A stretch of DNA of 64,000 nucleotides from an uncultured Pelagibacteraceae bacterium (GTDB lineage: Bacteria > Pseudomonadota > Alphaproteobacteria > Pelagibacterales > Pelagibacteraceae). Numbering within the stretch: the first letter of the stretch is position 1; each line of letters starts with the position of its first letter. Below the pieces are notes generated by a model that did not search any database, was not told the DNA's origin, and saw only the letters and a list, made by a program, of their open reading frames with translations. The stretch is from NCBI GenBank assembly GCA_902584365.1, contig CACHZG010000002.1, positions 1-64,000 on the forward strand, written 5' to 3'. Below, piece after piece: positions 48,545 through 57,299 of the stretch. A program made the position numbers and the translations under genes.

Positions 48545-48569
48545 TACGCTTAAAAAAACTCAGTAAATT

Positions 48570-48953
48570 ATGGCTCGTATAGCAGGAATAAATATTCCAC
48601 AAAATAAAGTTCTGAATATAGCATTGACCTACATTCATGGTATAGGCTTACATTCATCAAACAAAATCTGTAATAAATTAAATATACCTACGAATACTAG
48701 AGTCAATAAACTTACAGATGAACAAGTCTTAAAAATTCGAGAATTTATAGACGCAAATTTTAAAGTAGAAGGAGATTTAAGAAGAGAAAATTCAATGAAT
48801 ATTAAAAGATTAATTGATTTAGCAAGTTACCGAGGAAGCAGACATAAGAAAAAACTTCCAGTCAGAGGTCAAAGGACACATTGTAACGCAAGAACAAGAA
48901 AAGGTAAAGCTATTGCAATTGCAGGCAAAAAGCTTACTCCATTAAAGAAATAA
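48570..48953 (+). CDS. rpsM: 30S ribosomal protein S13
   Basis: 127 aa. Contacts P-site tRNA and bridges to the 50[26 protein letters not shown] and [27 protein letters not shown] are diagnostic. rpmJ and infA, which often precede it in other bacteria, are not here. Confidence 0.98.
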   Translation: MARIAGINIPQNKVLNIALTYIHGIGLHSSNKICNKLNIPTNTRVNKLTDEQVLKIREFIDANFKVEGDLRRENSMNIKRLIDLASYRGSRHKKKLPVRGQRTHCNARTRKGKAIAIAGKKLTPLKK

Positions 48954-48961
48954 AAAATAAA

Positions 48962-49408
48962 ATGAATAAAAAAGATACTCCACAAAATAAAAAAGTTGTA
49001 AAAACTGAGTCAGAAGTAAAAAAAAAATCCGTTTTTAAAAAAAAAACTAAACTAAAAAAAAATATAAGTAATGGGATAGCTTATGTGTCATCTACCTTTA
49101 ATAACACAATAATATCAATAGCAGATGAAAATGGAAATGTCATATCATGGTCATCTGCAGGTGCAAAAGGTTTTAAAGGATCGAGAAAATCTACTCCTTA
49201 TGCTGCACAGGTAGCAGCAGATGATGCAGGAGCCAAAGCTTATGAATTAGGATTAAGAACGTTAACAGTACAAGTTAAAGGCCCTGGATCTGGTAGAGAA
49301 ACTGCATTAAGATCTTTGCAATCAAGAGGATTTAAAATTTTATCAATTAAAGACACTACACCAATGCCTCATAACGGAGTTAGACCACCAAAGAAAAGGA
49401 GAGTATAA
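48962..49408 (+). CDS. rpsK: 30S ribosomal protein S11 with Lys-rich N-terminal extension
   Basis: 148 aa, about 20 longer than usual. The conserved part starts near residue 34 ([20 protein letters not shown]) and runs through [21 protein letters not shown] to [13 protein letters not shown]. The first 33 residues are nearly all Lys, Asp, Gln, Thr and Val. No internal ATG occurs before the conserved part, so the extension is likely real. Confidence 0.96.
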   Translation: MNKKDTPQNKKVVKTESEVKKKSVFKKKTKLKKNISNGIAYVSSTFNNTIISIADENGNVISWSSAGAKGFKGSRKSTPYAAQVAADDAGAKAYELGLRTLTVQVKGPGSGRETALRSLQSRGFKILSIKDTTPMPHNGVRPPKKRRV

Positions 49409-50442
49409 TGGAGAATACAGCGAATATTATTGACAAAAACTGGAAAGCATTAATTAAGCCAAACAAATTAGACATCACCAGCAATGATGATAAATCAGTA
49501 GCTAAAGTAATCGCAGAGCCACTAGAAAAAGGATTTGGACAAACAATTGGTAACGCACTTAGAAGAATACTTTTATCATCAATTCAAGGCGCTGCCGTTA
49601 CAGCAATTCAAATAGATGGAGTTCTTCATGAATTTTCTTCAATCCAAGGAGTAAGAGAAGATGTTACAGATATAGTTTTAAACGTAAAAAATTTGGCGAT
49701 AAAATCTTCCTCACCTGGATCAAAAAAAATTATACTAGATATCAAAGGACCAAAGGAAGTAAAAGCAAGTGATATTACTTTAGTTCCAGACATTGAAATT
49801 TTAAATCCTGATTTAACGATTTGCAATTTAGATGAAAAAACTCATTTTCACATGGAATTAATAATCAATACAGGTAAAGGTTACGTACCTGCTCCAAAAA
49901 ATAAATCTGAAGATAGTCCTCTTGGGTTGATATCAATTGACTCACTTTTTAGCCCTGTAAAAAAGGTATCATTTTCAATTGAAAACACTAGAGCTGGAAG
50001 TGCACTTGACTATGACAAATTAGTAATGACTGTTGAAACTAATGGCACAGTAGCAGCAGAGGATGCTGTAGCTTATTCAGCTAGAATATTCCAAGATCAA
50101 TTATCGATGTTCGTTAACTTTGAAGATCCCAAAGAAACCATTAAAGAACCAAAAAATGTTGAACCTGAATTTAACAAAAACCTTCTCAAAAGAGTTGAGG
50201 AATTAGAATTATCAGTAAGATCAATGAACTGCTTAAAAAATGATAACATTATCTATATAGGAGACCTAGTTCAAAAAACTGAACCAGAAATGTTGAGAAC
50301 ACCAAACTTTGGTAGAAAGTCACTAAATGAAATTAAAGAAGTTTTAAATACCATGTCGTTATATTTAGGTATGGAAATTCCAAATTGGCCCCCTGACAAC
50401 ATTTCAGAATTATCAAAAAAACTAGAGGAAAATAATTATTAA
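49408..50442 (+). CDS. rpoA: DNA-directed RNA polymerase subunit alpha
   Basis: 344 aa. N-terminal assembly domain with [31 protein letters not shown]; linker; C-terminal DNA- and activator-binding domain with [21 protein letters not shown] and [17 protein letters not shown]. It shares 1 bp with each neighbour (rpsK, rplQ), so synthesis is coupled to ribosomal proteins. Confidence 0.99.
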   Translation: MENTANIIDKNWKALIKPNKLDITSNDDKSVAKVIAEPLEKGFGQTIGNALRRILLSSIQGAAVTAIQIDGVLHEFSSIQGVREDVTDIVLNVKNLAIKSSSPGSKKIILDIKGPKEVKASDITLVPDIEILNPDLTICNLDEKTHFHMELIINTGKGYVPAPKNKSEDSPLGLISIDSLFSPVKKVSFSIENTRAGSALDYDKLVMTVETNGTVAAEDAVAYSARIFQDQLSMFVNFEDPKETIKEPKNVEPEFNKNLLKRVEELELSVRSMNCLKNDNIIYIGDLVQKTEPEMLRTPNFGRKSLNEIKEVLNTMSLYLGMEIPNWPPDNISELSKKLEENNY

Positions 50443-50891
50443 TGAGACACGCTTTAGGTTACAGAAAACTAAATAAAACGAGCGAGCATAGAAAAGCATT
50501 GTTTAAAAACATGCTAAATTCATTAATAAAATACGAACAAATTATAACAACACTACCAAAAGCAAAAGAACTTAAACCACAAATAGATAAAGTAATAACG
50601 TTAGGTAAGAAAAAAAATCTTAGTTGTAAGAAAAAACTTTTTTCTGAGTTACAAGATGAAAAATCAGTTAAAAAAGTTTTTGAGGAATTATCTAAAAGAT
50701 ACAATAAAAGAAACGGTGGCTACTCTAGAGTTTTAAAGGCAGGCTTCAGAACTGGTGATGATGCTCCAATGGCCGTAATAGAATTAGTTGACAGAAATAA
50801 AGAAGCTAGAAGTATTGATAAACCAAAAAAAGTGGAAGAAAAAAATAAAGATCAGGAAGTAAAAACTGATCAACAATCAAAAAAAAAATAA
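50442..50891 (+). CDS. rplQ: 50S ribosomal protein L17
   Basis: 149 aa. [34 protein letters not shown] is the family start, and [29 protein letters not shown] ends the conserved part. A 30-residue Lys/Glu/Asp-rich tail follows. Last gene of the ribosomal block. Confidence 0.97.
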   Translation: MRHALGYRKLNKTSEHRKALFKNMLNSLIKYEQIITTLPKAKELKPQIDKVITLGKKKNLSCKKKLFSELQDEKSVKKVFEELSKRYNKRNGGYSRVLKAGFRTGDDAPMAVIELVDRNKEARSIDKPKKVEEKNKDQEVKTDQQSKKK

Positions 50892-50900
50892 ATTTTCTAA

Positions 50901-51803
50901 ATGAAAAAAATCTTTAAGGTAGATAAAGATTTTAATAATAGTAGATTTGATAAGTGGTTTAAGTCAGAAGTTCTAGACATTCCCCATTCATTAATAGAAA
51001 AACTAATAAGAAAAAAAAATATTAAAGTAAATCACAAAAAAACCAAAACATCTTATCGAGTAAAATTAAATGATATAGTTGAAATTCATGGTTTAGACGG
51101 ATTTAAAAAAAATATTAAAAAAAAAAGATCTATATATAAAGCATCAGCGACCGATAAAAAAAAATATGACAGTTTTGTAATAGATAATAATGAAAATTTC
51201 TTGGTTATTAATAAACCTGCAGGAATACCAATACAACCTGGAACTAAATCTCATAAAAATATTTTAGATTTGCTTAAGGGAACAAAATATTTTTTTGATA
51301 GATCTCCATTTATTGTTCATAGATTAGATAAGGAAACTTCAGGGGTTTTGATAATAGCAAAAAATCGGGAATATGCGCAGTTGTTAACATCTTTATTTAG
51401 AATAAGGAAAATACATAAAACATATCACGCTATAGTAAATGGAAAAGTTCCATTCAACAGAAAAACTTTAATCGATAATTTAATTTATTATGAAAATAAT
51501 AAAAAAATTACTCAAAAAGCAATTTCTCACATAAAACTAATAAAAACCAAAAATGATTTTTCCTTCTTAGAACTTAATCCTATATCTGGTAGAAAACACC
51601 AATTAAGAAAACAATTGTTAAATATTGGTTTTTCAATAGTTGGTGACAGAAAATATTCAATAGAAAAAACAGATAAAAAAGAAAACTTAATGCTTCATGC
51701 AAAAAAAATTAAATTTATGATAAATGATATTAAATATAATTTTGAGGCAGACTATCCAAATGAATTTTTAAATTTTTTAAAAGCAAAAATTAAATCTCAC
51801 TAA
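50901..51803 (+). CDS. rluC: Ribosomal large subunit pseudouridine synthase, RluA/RluC/RluD family
   Basis: 300 aa. N-terminal S4 RNA-binding domain (about 10-70: SRFDKWFKSEVLDIPHSLIEKLI, IKVNHKKTK) and the RluA-type catalytic domain with HRLDKETSGVLIIAKN, whose Asp is the catalytic residue, and GRKHQLRKQL. It isomerises uridines in 23S rRNA; whether RluC or RluD sites cannot be told. It lies 9 bp after rplQ and may be transcribed from the alpha operon. The 3' end overlaps convergent lipB by 14 bp. Confidence 0.85.
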   Translation: MKKIFKVDKDFNNSRFDKWFKSEVLDIPHSLIEKLIRKKNIKVNHKKTKTSYRVKLNDIVEIHGLDGFKKNIKKKRSIYKASATDKKKYDSFVIDNNENFLVINKPAGIPIQPGTKSHKNILDLLKGTKYFFDRSPFIVHRLDKETSGVLIIAKNREYAQLLTSLFRIRKIHKTYHAIVNGKVPFNRKTLIDNLIYYENNKKITQKAISHIKLIKTKNDFSFLELNPISGRKHQLRKQLLNIGFSIVGDRKYSIEKTDKKENLMLHAKKIKFMINDIKYNFEADYPNEFLNFLKAKIKSH

Positions 51804-52401
51804 AATTTTTAAGAAATATTTTTTTTAAAGCTTTATTAATGTCAATATTAATATCTTTGTTTTCATTTTTTATAGATGTGATCTTGTCGTTTTTTAAACC
51901 ACACGGATTAATTTTTTTATAATCCCTAAGATTATTACTTATATTTATCGAGCACCCATGATAAGCGATCCACCTTGAAACACGAATACCTATTGCAGCA
52001 ATTTTTTTATCTTTGACCCAAATTCCAATATTTTTTCTGTCACTTTTGGATTCAATATTAAAAAGTCGAAGAAATTCTATTATTGAATTTTCTATATAAC
52101 TTACAAATTTTCTAATGTCTTTTTTTCTTTTATTTAGATTTACAACAAAATAAATAATTTTTTGCCCAGGATTATGAAGTGTAATTTTACCGCCTCTTTT
52201 GGTTTTTATCACTTTTATATTTTTATCTAAGATATCAATATCATTTGATCTTATTCCCCCAGTAAATATTAATGGATGCTCTAACAACCAAATTAAATCC
52301 TTCTTTTTTCCTAATTTTACGTCATTTACTCTTTTTTCAAGATATTTTAATGACAATTTATAAGGTATTTTTCTACTAGAAATTTTTATTTCAACATTCA
52401 T
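51790..52401 (-). CDS. lipB: Octanoyltransferase LipB
   Basis: 203 aa. Transfers octanoyl from acyl carrier protein to lipoyl domains, the first step of lipoate assembly. LLEHPLIFTGG, the signature RGGKITLHNPGQ (usually RGGxxTYHGPGQ, so with Leu and Asn substitutions), the catalytic Lys in KKIAAIGIRVSRW and the catalytic Cys in NPCGLKNDKITSI are present. Convergent overlap of 14 bp with rluC; divergent from mgtE. Confidence 0.88.
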   Translation of the reverse strand: MNVEIKISSRKIPYKLSLKYLEKRVNDVKLGKKKDLIWLLEHPLIFTGGIRSNDIDILDKNIKVIKTKRGGKITLHNPGQKIIYFVVNLNKRKKDIRKFVSYIENSIIEFLRLFNIESKSDRKNIGIWVKDKKIAAIGIRVSRWIAYHGCSINISNNLRDYKKINPCGLKNDKITSIKNENKDINIDINKALKKIFLKNFSEI

Positions 52402-52464
52402 TTTAATTGAATTTTATCACCTTATAAACTAATAGTCTCAAAAAAATAACACAAAGATTTTATT

Positions 52465-53844
52465 ATGAATTTAGTAAAAACAGTTGGAAATAAGAAAGTC
52501 AATCTTGAATTTAATAAGGATTTTATAAATCTTTTTAGCGATAAAATTAAAAGTACTGATATAGCGTTTATTAATCAAACACTTAAGGACTTACACCCAT
52601 CTGACACAGCTAATCTTATTGAAAATTTAGCAAAAGATACAAGGGAAAAATTGATTGAAATTGAGGGTTTCAATATAGGTCCAGAAATATTTATTGAAAT
52701 TAATGAGTCAATACAAAGTGAAGTTCTTCAATTGCTGTCCGATGACTCAATAGCAAATATAATTAAAAGACTTGAAAGTGACAATTCAATCAAAATTTTA
52801 GAAAATTTAGAGTCTAGCAAGAAAAATTCAATATTGGATAAGCTTCCCCCAAAAGATAGGTTTTTATTAGAGGAAGGATTGAGTTTTCCAGAGGACTCTG
52901 CCGCAAGAATTATGCAAAGAGAGTTCACAGCTGTACCAAGCGACTGGACTGTTGGACAAACAATAGATTACTTAAGAGAAAATAAAGATTTGCCTAAAGA
53001 ATTTTTAGAAATTTTTATAGTTGATAACGATTTCCAACCAATTGGTACGGTTCCATCATCAAGAGTTTTAAGAACACCTAGAGATCACAAGATGAATTCA
53101 ATCATGAGAAAAGTTCCAGTTTTAGTACCTGTTAATATGGATAAAGAAGAAGTTGGTCACACTTTTGAAAATTACAATTTAGTTTCTGCGGGCGTTGTCA
53201 ATAAAAACAACAAGTTAGTTGGTATGATTACTGCAGACGACATTGTAACCGTTGTTCAAGAAGAAGCAGAAGAAGATGTATTAAGATTAGCTGGTGTTGG
53301 TGATGAAGAAATTACCGATAGTGTTTTTATAAAAACAAAGAGAAGATTTAGTTGGCTTTTACTAAATTTATTTACAGCTTTATTAGCAACATGGGTAATA
53401 AGTATATTCGGTGCAACTATAGAACAAATGGTTGCTTTAGCTTTCCTTATGCCGATAGTAGCCTCCATGGGTGGAAATGCTGGAATGCAAACACTAGCAG
53501 TTACAATTAGAGCTATCGCTACAAAAGAATTGTCATCTGGAAATTTCAATAATATCGTCATGAAAGAATTTTTAATTGGTATACTTAATGGTATAATTTT
53601 TGCAATTATTACAGCTGTGATCGTTCAATTATGGTTTGAGAATTTGAATTTAACTTTAATCATCAGTATTTCAATGATTTTAAATATGATAGTAGCAGGA
53701 CTATTCGGTATAATGGTACCTGTTTCCTTGAAAAGATTTAATATAGATCCAGCTCTGGCATCAAGTGTTTTTGTAACAACGATTACTGATGTAATAGGAT
53801 TTTTGTCGTTTTTAGGTATTGGGTCATACTTTTTTTTAAGTTAA
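52465..53844 (+). CDS. mgtE: Magnesium transporter MgtE
   Basis: 459 aa inner-membrane Mg2+ channel. The N-terminal superhelical domain (LHPSDTANLIENL; LPPKDRFLLEEGL), two CBS domains at about 140-270 (SAARIMQREFTAVPSDWTV; GVVNKNNKLVGMITADDIV), then five predicted membrane helices from about 290 with MPIVASMGGNAGMQTLAVTIRA, the signature of the pore. The cytoplasmic domains sense Mg2+ and gate the pore. The stop overlaps convergent panC by 4 bp. Confidence 0.93.
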   Translation: MNLVKTVGNKKVNLEFNKDFINLFSDKIKSTDIAFINQTLKDLHPSDTANLIENLAKDTREKLIEIEGFNIGPEIFIEINESIQSEVLQLLSDDSIANIIKRLESDNSIKILENLESSKKNSILDKLPPKDRFLLEEGLSFPEDSAARIMQREFTAVPSDWTVGQTIDYLRENKDLPKEFLEIFIVDNDFQPIGTVPSSRVLRTPRDHKMNSIMRKVPVLVPVNMDKEEVGHTFENYNLVSAGVVNKNNKLVGMITADDIVTVVQEEAEEDVLRLAGVGDEEITDSVFIKTKRRFSWLLLNLFTALLATWVISIFGATIEQMVALAFLMPIVASMGGNAGMQTLAVTIRAIATKELSSGNFNNIVMKEFLIGILNGIIFAIITAVIVQLWFENLNLTLIISISMILNMIVAGLFGIMVPVSLKRFNIDPALASSVFVTTITDVIGFLSFLGIGSYFFLS

Positions 53845-54653
53845 ACGTTGTCAATTAATCTTGTCTTTCCTAAATAGTAAGCAATAAAAATATTAAACTT
53901 TTCATTAATTTTTGGATATTTCAATGTTTTTAAATTTAAAAGTTTTAGATATTCTATCTTATTTAATCCAAGAGATTTAATTTGTCTCTTTAAATTATTT
54001 AATTTGTAATTTCCAAAATTACGTTTAATAATTATTTTATTTTTTTTTAAAATTTTAGCCACTTTTCTGGCTATATCCAACTGATTGTCACTTAAACTTT
54101 TATTTCTTGATGATTCTGCTAAACCAAAAGAGTCTCTATATGTATTGCACTCAATTATTTTAATCTTAATATTATTTTTAGAAAAATGTTTTTTAATTAG
54201 TATGAGTTGCTGAAAATCTTTCTTTCCTAGATAAATTTTCTTTGGGTTAATTATCTCAACGAGTCTGTTTACTACATCTATAACACCTTCGAAGTGACCA
54301 GGTCTATATTTACCGCATAGAGTTTTACTAAATTTATTAAGGTAAATCTTATTTTTAGTTTTATACGAATAAATATCTTTGATACTAGGTAAAAAAACAA
54401 AATCTATTTTATGTTTTTTCAGTAAATTGAGGTCTTTATAGATATTTCTAGGGTAAGACTTATAATCTCTATTGTTTTTAAATTGTTTTGGATTAACAAA
54501 AATACTGACAATTATTTTATTTTTATCCCTTTTTGCTTTTTTTATTAAACTTATGTGACCATTATGTAATGACCCCATAGTTGGTATAAATGAAAGAGAT
54601 TTAGAACCTTTTAAAATTCTTTTAATTTTTTTTCTGTTTTTAATTACTTTCAT
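53841..54653 (-). CDS. panC: Pantothenate synthetase
   Basis: 270 aa. ATP-dependent condensation of pantoate with beta-alanine (vitamin B5). FIPTMGSLHNGHISLIKKAK carries the HxGH-type nucleotide site; SIFVNPKQF, RPGHFEGVIDVVNRLVEII, YLGKKDFQQ and SSRNKSLS are all family motifs. It is a little shorter than the usual 280 aa. The gene is isolated here: panB is not next to it. Convergent with mgtE (4-bp overlap), divergent from galU. Confidence 0.92.
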   Translation of the reverse strand: MKVIKNRKKIKRILKGSKSLSFIPTMGSLHNGHISLIKKAKRDKNKIIVSIFVNPKQFKNNRDYKSYPRNIYKDLNLLKKHKIDFVFLPSIKDIYSYKTKNKIYLNKFSKTLCGKYRPGHFEGVIDVVNRLVEIINPKKIYLGKKDFQQLILIKKHFSKNNIKIKIIECNTYRDSFGLAESSRNKSLSDNQLDIARKVAKILKKNKIIIKRNFGNYKLNNLKRQIKSLGLNKIEYLKLLNLKTLKYPKINEKFNIFIAYYLGKTRLIDNV

Positions 54654-54695
54654 TTATTTTATGTGATGATATTAATTATTAATAAAAAGAATCAT

Positions 54696-55511
54696 ATGAT
54701 AAAACAAGCAATAATTCCACTGGCAGGATTAGGGACCAGAATGCTTCCACTAACAAGTGTAATGCCAAAGGAATTAATGCCTATCAATGGTAAACCAAAT
54801 TTACAATATATTTTAGATGAATGTATTGATGCTGGTGTAAAGGAATTTATATTTATCATTTCCAAAAAAAAACTATCAATAAAAAAATATTTTTTTAATG
54901 ATAATTTTTACAAAAAAATTATAAAAAAGAAAAAAGATAAAAGATTACTTGAAGAATATAAAAAAATAAAAAGATATCAAAAAATGATAAAGTTTGTTTA
55001 TCAAAATAAACCAAAAGGAACTGGTGATGCAGTTTTAAAATGTCAAAAGTTAATAAAAAATAAATACTTTTTAATGCTTTTACCTGATGACTTAATAATA
55101 AGAAATAATTGTTCAAAAGAAATGATACAATTACATAAAAAAACTAATGGATCGATAATTGCTACAAAAAGAGTAGAAAGAAAAACAGTATCAAGATGGG
55201 GAATTTTATCGATTAAAAATAGAAAAAAAAGATTTTTTCAAATTAAAGATGTTGTAGAGAAACCAAGTATCAAAAAAGCGCCATCAAATTTTGCAATAAT
55301 TGGTAGGTATATATTGCCTACAAAAATTTTTGGTGAAATTAAAAAATTAAAACCTGGTCAAGGAGGAGAGATACATATTACTGACGCAATTAGAAGTTTA
55401 ATTAAAAAGGAAAATAAATTTTACGGAAATATTTTTAAGGGTCAATATTTAGATTGTGGAACTTTAAGTGGATACATATATTCAGGAATTCAAATATCTA
55501 AGGGAAAATAA
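54696..55511 (+). CDS. galU: UTP-glucose-1-phosphate uridylyltransferase
   Basis: Makes UDP-glucose for surface polysaccharides. I start at ATG 54696 (MIKQAIIPLAGLGTRMLPLT), giving 271 aa and the family N terminus; an upstream in-frame ATG at 54663 adds 11 unsupported residues. MPKELMPI, PKGTGDAVLKC, LLPDDL, VVEKPSIKKAPSNFAIIGRYI and the C-terminal GQYLDCGTLSGYI match GalU. It is followed at once by ugd, which uses its product. Confidence 0.93.
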   Translation: MIKQAIIPLAGLGTRMLPLTSVMPKELMPINGKPNLQYILDECIDAGVKEFIFIISKKKLSIKKYFFNDNFYKKIIKKKKDKRLLEEYKKIKRYQKMIKFVYQNKPKGTGDAVLKCQKLIKNKYFLMLLPDDLIIRNNCSKEMIQLHKKTNGSIIATKRVERKTVSRWGILSIKNRKKRFFQIKDVVEKPSIKKAPSNFAIIGRYILPTKIFGEIKKLKPGQGGEIHITDAIRSLIKKENKFYGNIFKGQYLDCGTLSGYIYSGIQISKGK

Positions 55512-56816
55512 ATGAAACTTTGTATGATAGGAACTGGTTATGTCGGATTGGTTAGCGGGGTATGCTTTGCTGATATAGGAAATCAGGTTATTTGCGTTGA
55601 TAAGGATAAAAATAAAATAGACAAACTTAACTCTGGTATTTCTCCAATCTATGAACCAGGATTAGATGAATTAATAAAAAAAAATTTCACAGCAAAACGT
55701 CTCTCATTCACTACAAATATCGACAAAGCCATTAGCTTATCAGATATAATTTTTATATGCGTGGGTACTCCAACAAAAAAAGGATCTATTAAAGTTGATT
55801 TATCTTTTGTTAATAAATGCACTAAGGAAATATTAAAGTATTCCAAAAAGAAAAAAATTGTAGTTACTAAGTCAACAGTCCCAGTAGGAACAGGTGATGA
55901 GATTGAAAAGATTTTAAAAAAAAAGAAAAAACTCTTTACAGTAATCTCTAATCCTGAATTCTTAAGAGAAGGTGAAGCTATTCATGATTTTAGATATCCA
56001 GATAGGATTGTAATAGGATCTAATGAAAAAAAAATCTTTAATATTATGAGAAAACTTTATGCACCATTAACCAATAAGGGTTCGAAATTTTTTATCACAT
56101 CAAGAAGAGGAGCTGAGTTAATAAAGTATGCATCAAATGCTTTTCTTGCAACCAAAATTACTTTTATTAATGAACTTGCTAACTTGTGTGAAAAGTCTGG
56201 AGTAAACATAGAAGATATTTCTTTAGGTATGGGTTCTGATAGTAGAATAGGCGGCAGATTTTTACGTGCTGGTCCAGCTTATGGGGGATCATGTTTTCCA
56301 AAGGATACTAAAGGTCTCGTATCAGCTGCAGATAAATATAAAATAAATCTTTCAGTTGTTAAATCAGTTATTAAATCTAATCAAGATAGAGTAAATTTAC
56401 TAACTCAAAGAATTCATAAAATTTTGGGTTCAAATATAAAAAATAAAAAAATTTCTTTCCTGGGTGTTACATTTAAACCAAATACTGATGATATGAGAGA
56501 TTCTACTAGTCTCAAAATGATACCTTATCTATGCAAAAAAGGAGCAAAAGTTAATTACTATGATCCATCTGGAGAAAAGAGTGAATTTAGAAAAATCAAA
56601 AATTGCTTTTTCAGAAATAATATAAAATCCAATTGCAATAACGCTGATTTAGTAATTTTACTCACTGAATGGGATGAATTTAAATCATTAGACTTTAAGA
56701 AAATTGTTAAAAAAAGAAATTTTAAGGTATACGACTTAAGAAATCTTTATTCTGCTGATGAAATGAAAAAAAATAAGGTAAACTATTACTCTGTTGGTAG
56801 ACCTGACATCATTTAA
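55512..56816 (+). CDS. ugd: UDP-glucose 6-dehydrogenase
   Basis: 434 aa. Oxidises UDP-glucose to UDP-glucuronate with 2 NAD+. N-terminal Rossmann GTGYVGLVSGVCFAD, then VGTPTKKG, STVPVGTGDEI, NPEFLREGEAIHDF, and the catalytic Cys in GPAYGGSCFPKDTKG, followed by the C-terminal GVTFKPNTDDMRDS. It begins directly after the galU stop codon. Together the pair supplies UDP-glucuronate or UDP-galacturonate-type sugars for the envelope. Confidence 0.95.
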   Translation: MKLCMIGTGYVGLVSGVCFADIGNQVICVDKDKNKIDKLNSGISPIYEPGLDELIKKNFTAKRLSFTTNIDKAISLSDIIFICVGTPTKKGSIKVDLSFVNKCTKEILKYSKKKKIVVTKSTVPVGTGDEIEKILKKKKKLFTVISNPEFLREGEAIHDFRYPDRIVIGSNEKKIFNIMRKLYAPLTNKGSKFFITSRRGAELIKYASNAFLATKITFINELANLCEKSGVNIEDISLGMGSDSRIGGRFLRAGPAYGGSCFPKDTKGLVSAADKYKINLSVVKSVIKSNQDRVNLLTQRIHKILGSNIKNKKISFLGVTFKPNTDDMRDSTSLKMIPYLCKKGAKVNYYDPSGEKSEFRKIKNCFFRNNIKSNCNNADLVILLTEWDEFKSLDFKKIVKKRNFKVYDLRNLYSADEMKKNKVNYYSVGRPDII

Positions 56817-56834
56817 CAGAATAGTGTGAAAAAA

Positions 56835-57299
56835 TTAATTAAGTTCAAAAATAGCATCAACTTCAACAGCAACACCTAAAGGTAAACTATTTACGCTTAC
56901 AGCTGCCCTAGTGTGTTCACCTTTTTTTTCAAATATTTTTGCGATTATATCAGAAGCTCCGTTAATTATCTTTGGCTGATCTTTGAAATCTTCTGTTGAA
57001 TTAACATATCCAGTCAATTTTACACAAGATTTAATTTTATCTAAATCACCTTGACATGCCTTTTGGGCATGTGCAACCAATGAAAGTCCACATCGTTCAG
57101 CGGCTTTATATCCATCATCTAAGTTTAAATCTTTTCCAATTTTTCCAGTTATCAATTTTGCATTTTCATCTATAGATATTTGACCTGATATAAACAATAA
57201 TTTTCCTATAATTCTAGTTGCCACATAAGCACCAACCGGTGCCTTAGTTTCTGGTAATTTAATATTCAATCTTTTAATTTTTTCATAAATCAAACTCAT
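56835..57299 (-). CDS. RidA/YjgF family protein (154-aa subgroup)
   Basis: Belongs to the Rid superfamily by VGAYVATRIIGKLLFISGQISI, ITGKIGKDLNLDDGY and the final LPLGVAVEVDAIFE. Length and the extra helix (AAERCGLSLVAHAQKA) put it in the longer subgroup rather than archetypal RidA (about 128 aa), so imine deaminase activity is uncertain. The Arg typical of active RidA corresponds loosely to THTRAAV-like HTRAAVSVNSLPLG. It overlaps topA by 4 bp. Confidence 0.8.
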   Translation of the reverse strand: MSLIYEKIKRLNIKLPETKAPVGAYVATRIIGKLLFISGQISIDENAKLITGKIGKDLNLDDGYKAAERCGLSLVAHAQKACQGDLDKIKSCVKLTGYVNSTEDFKDQPKIINGASDIIAKIFEKKGEHTRAAVSVNSLPLGVAVEVDAIFELN

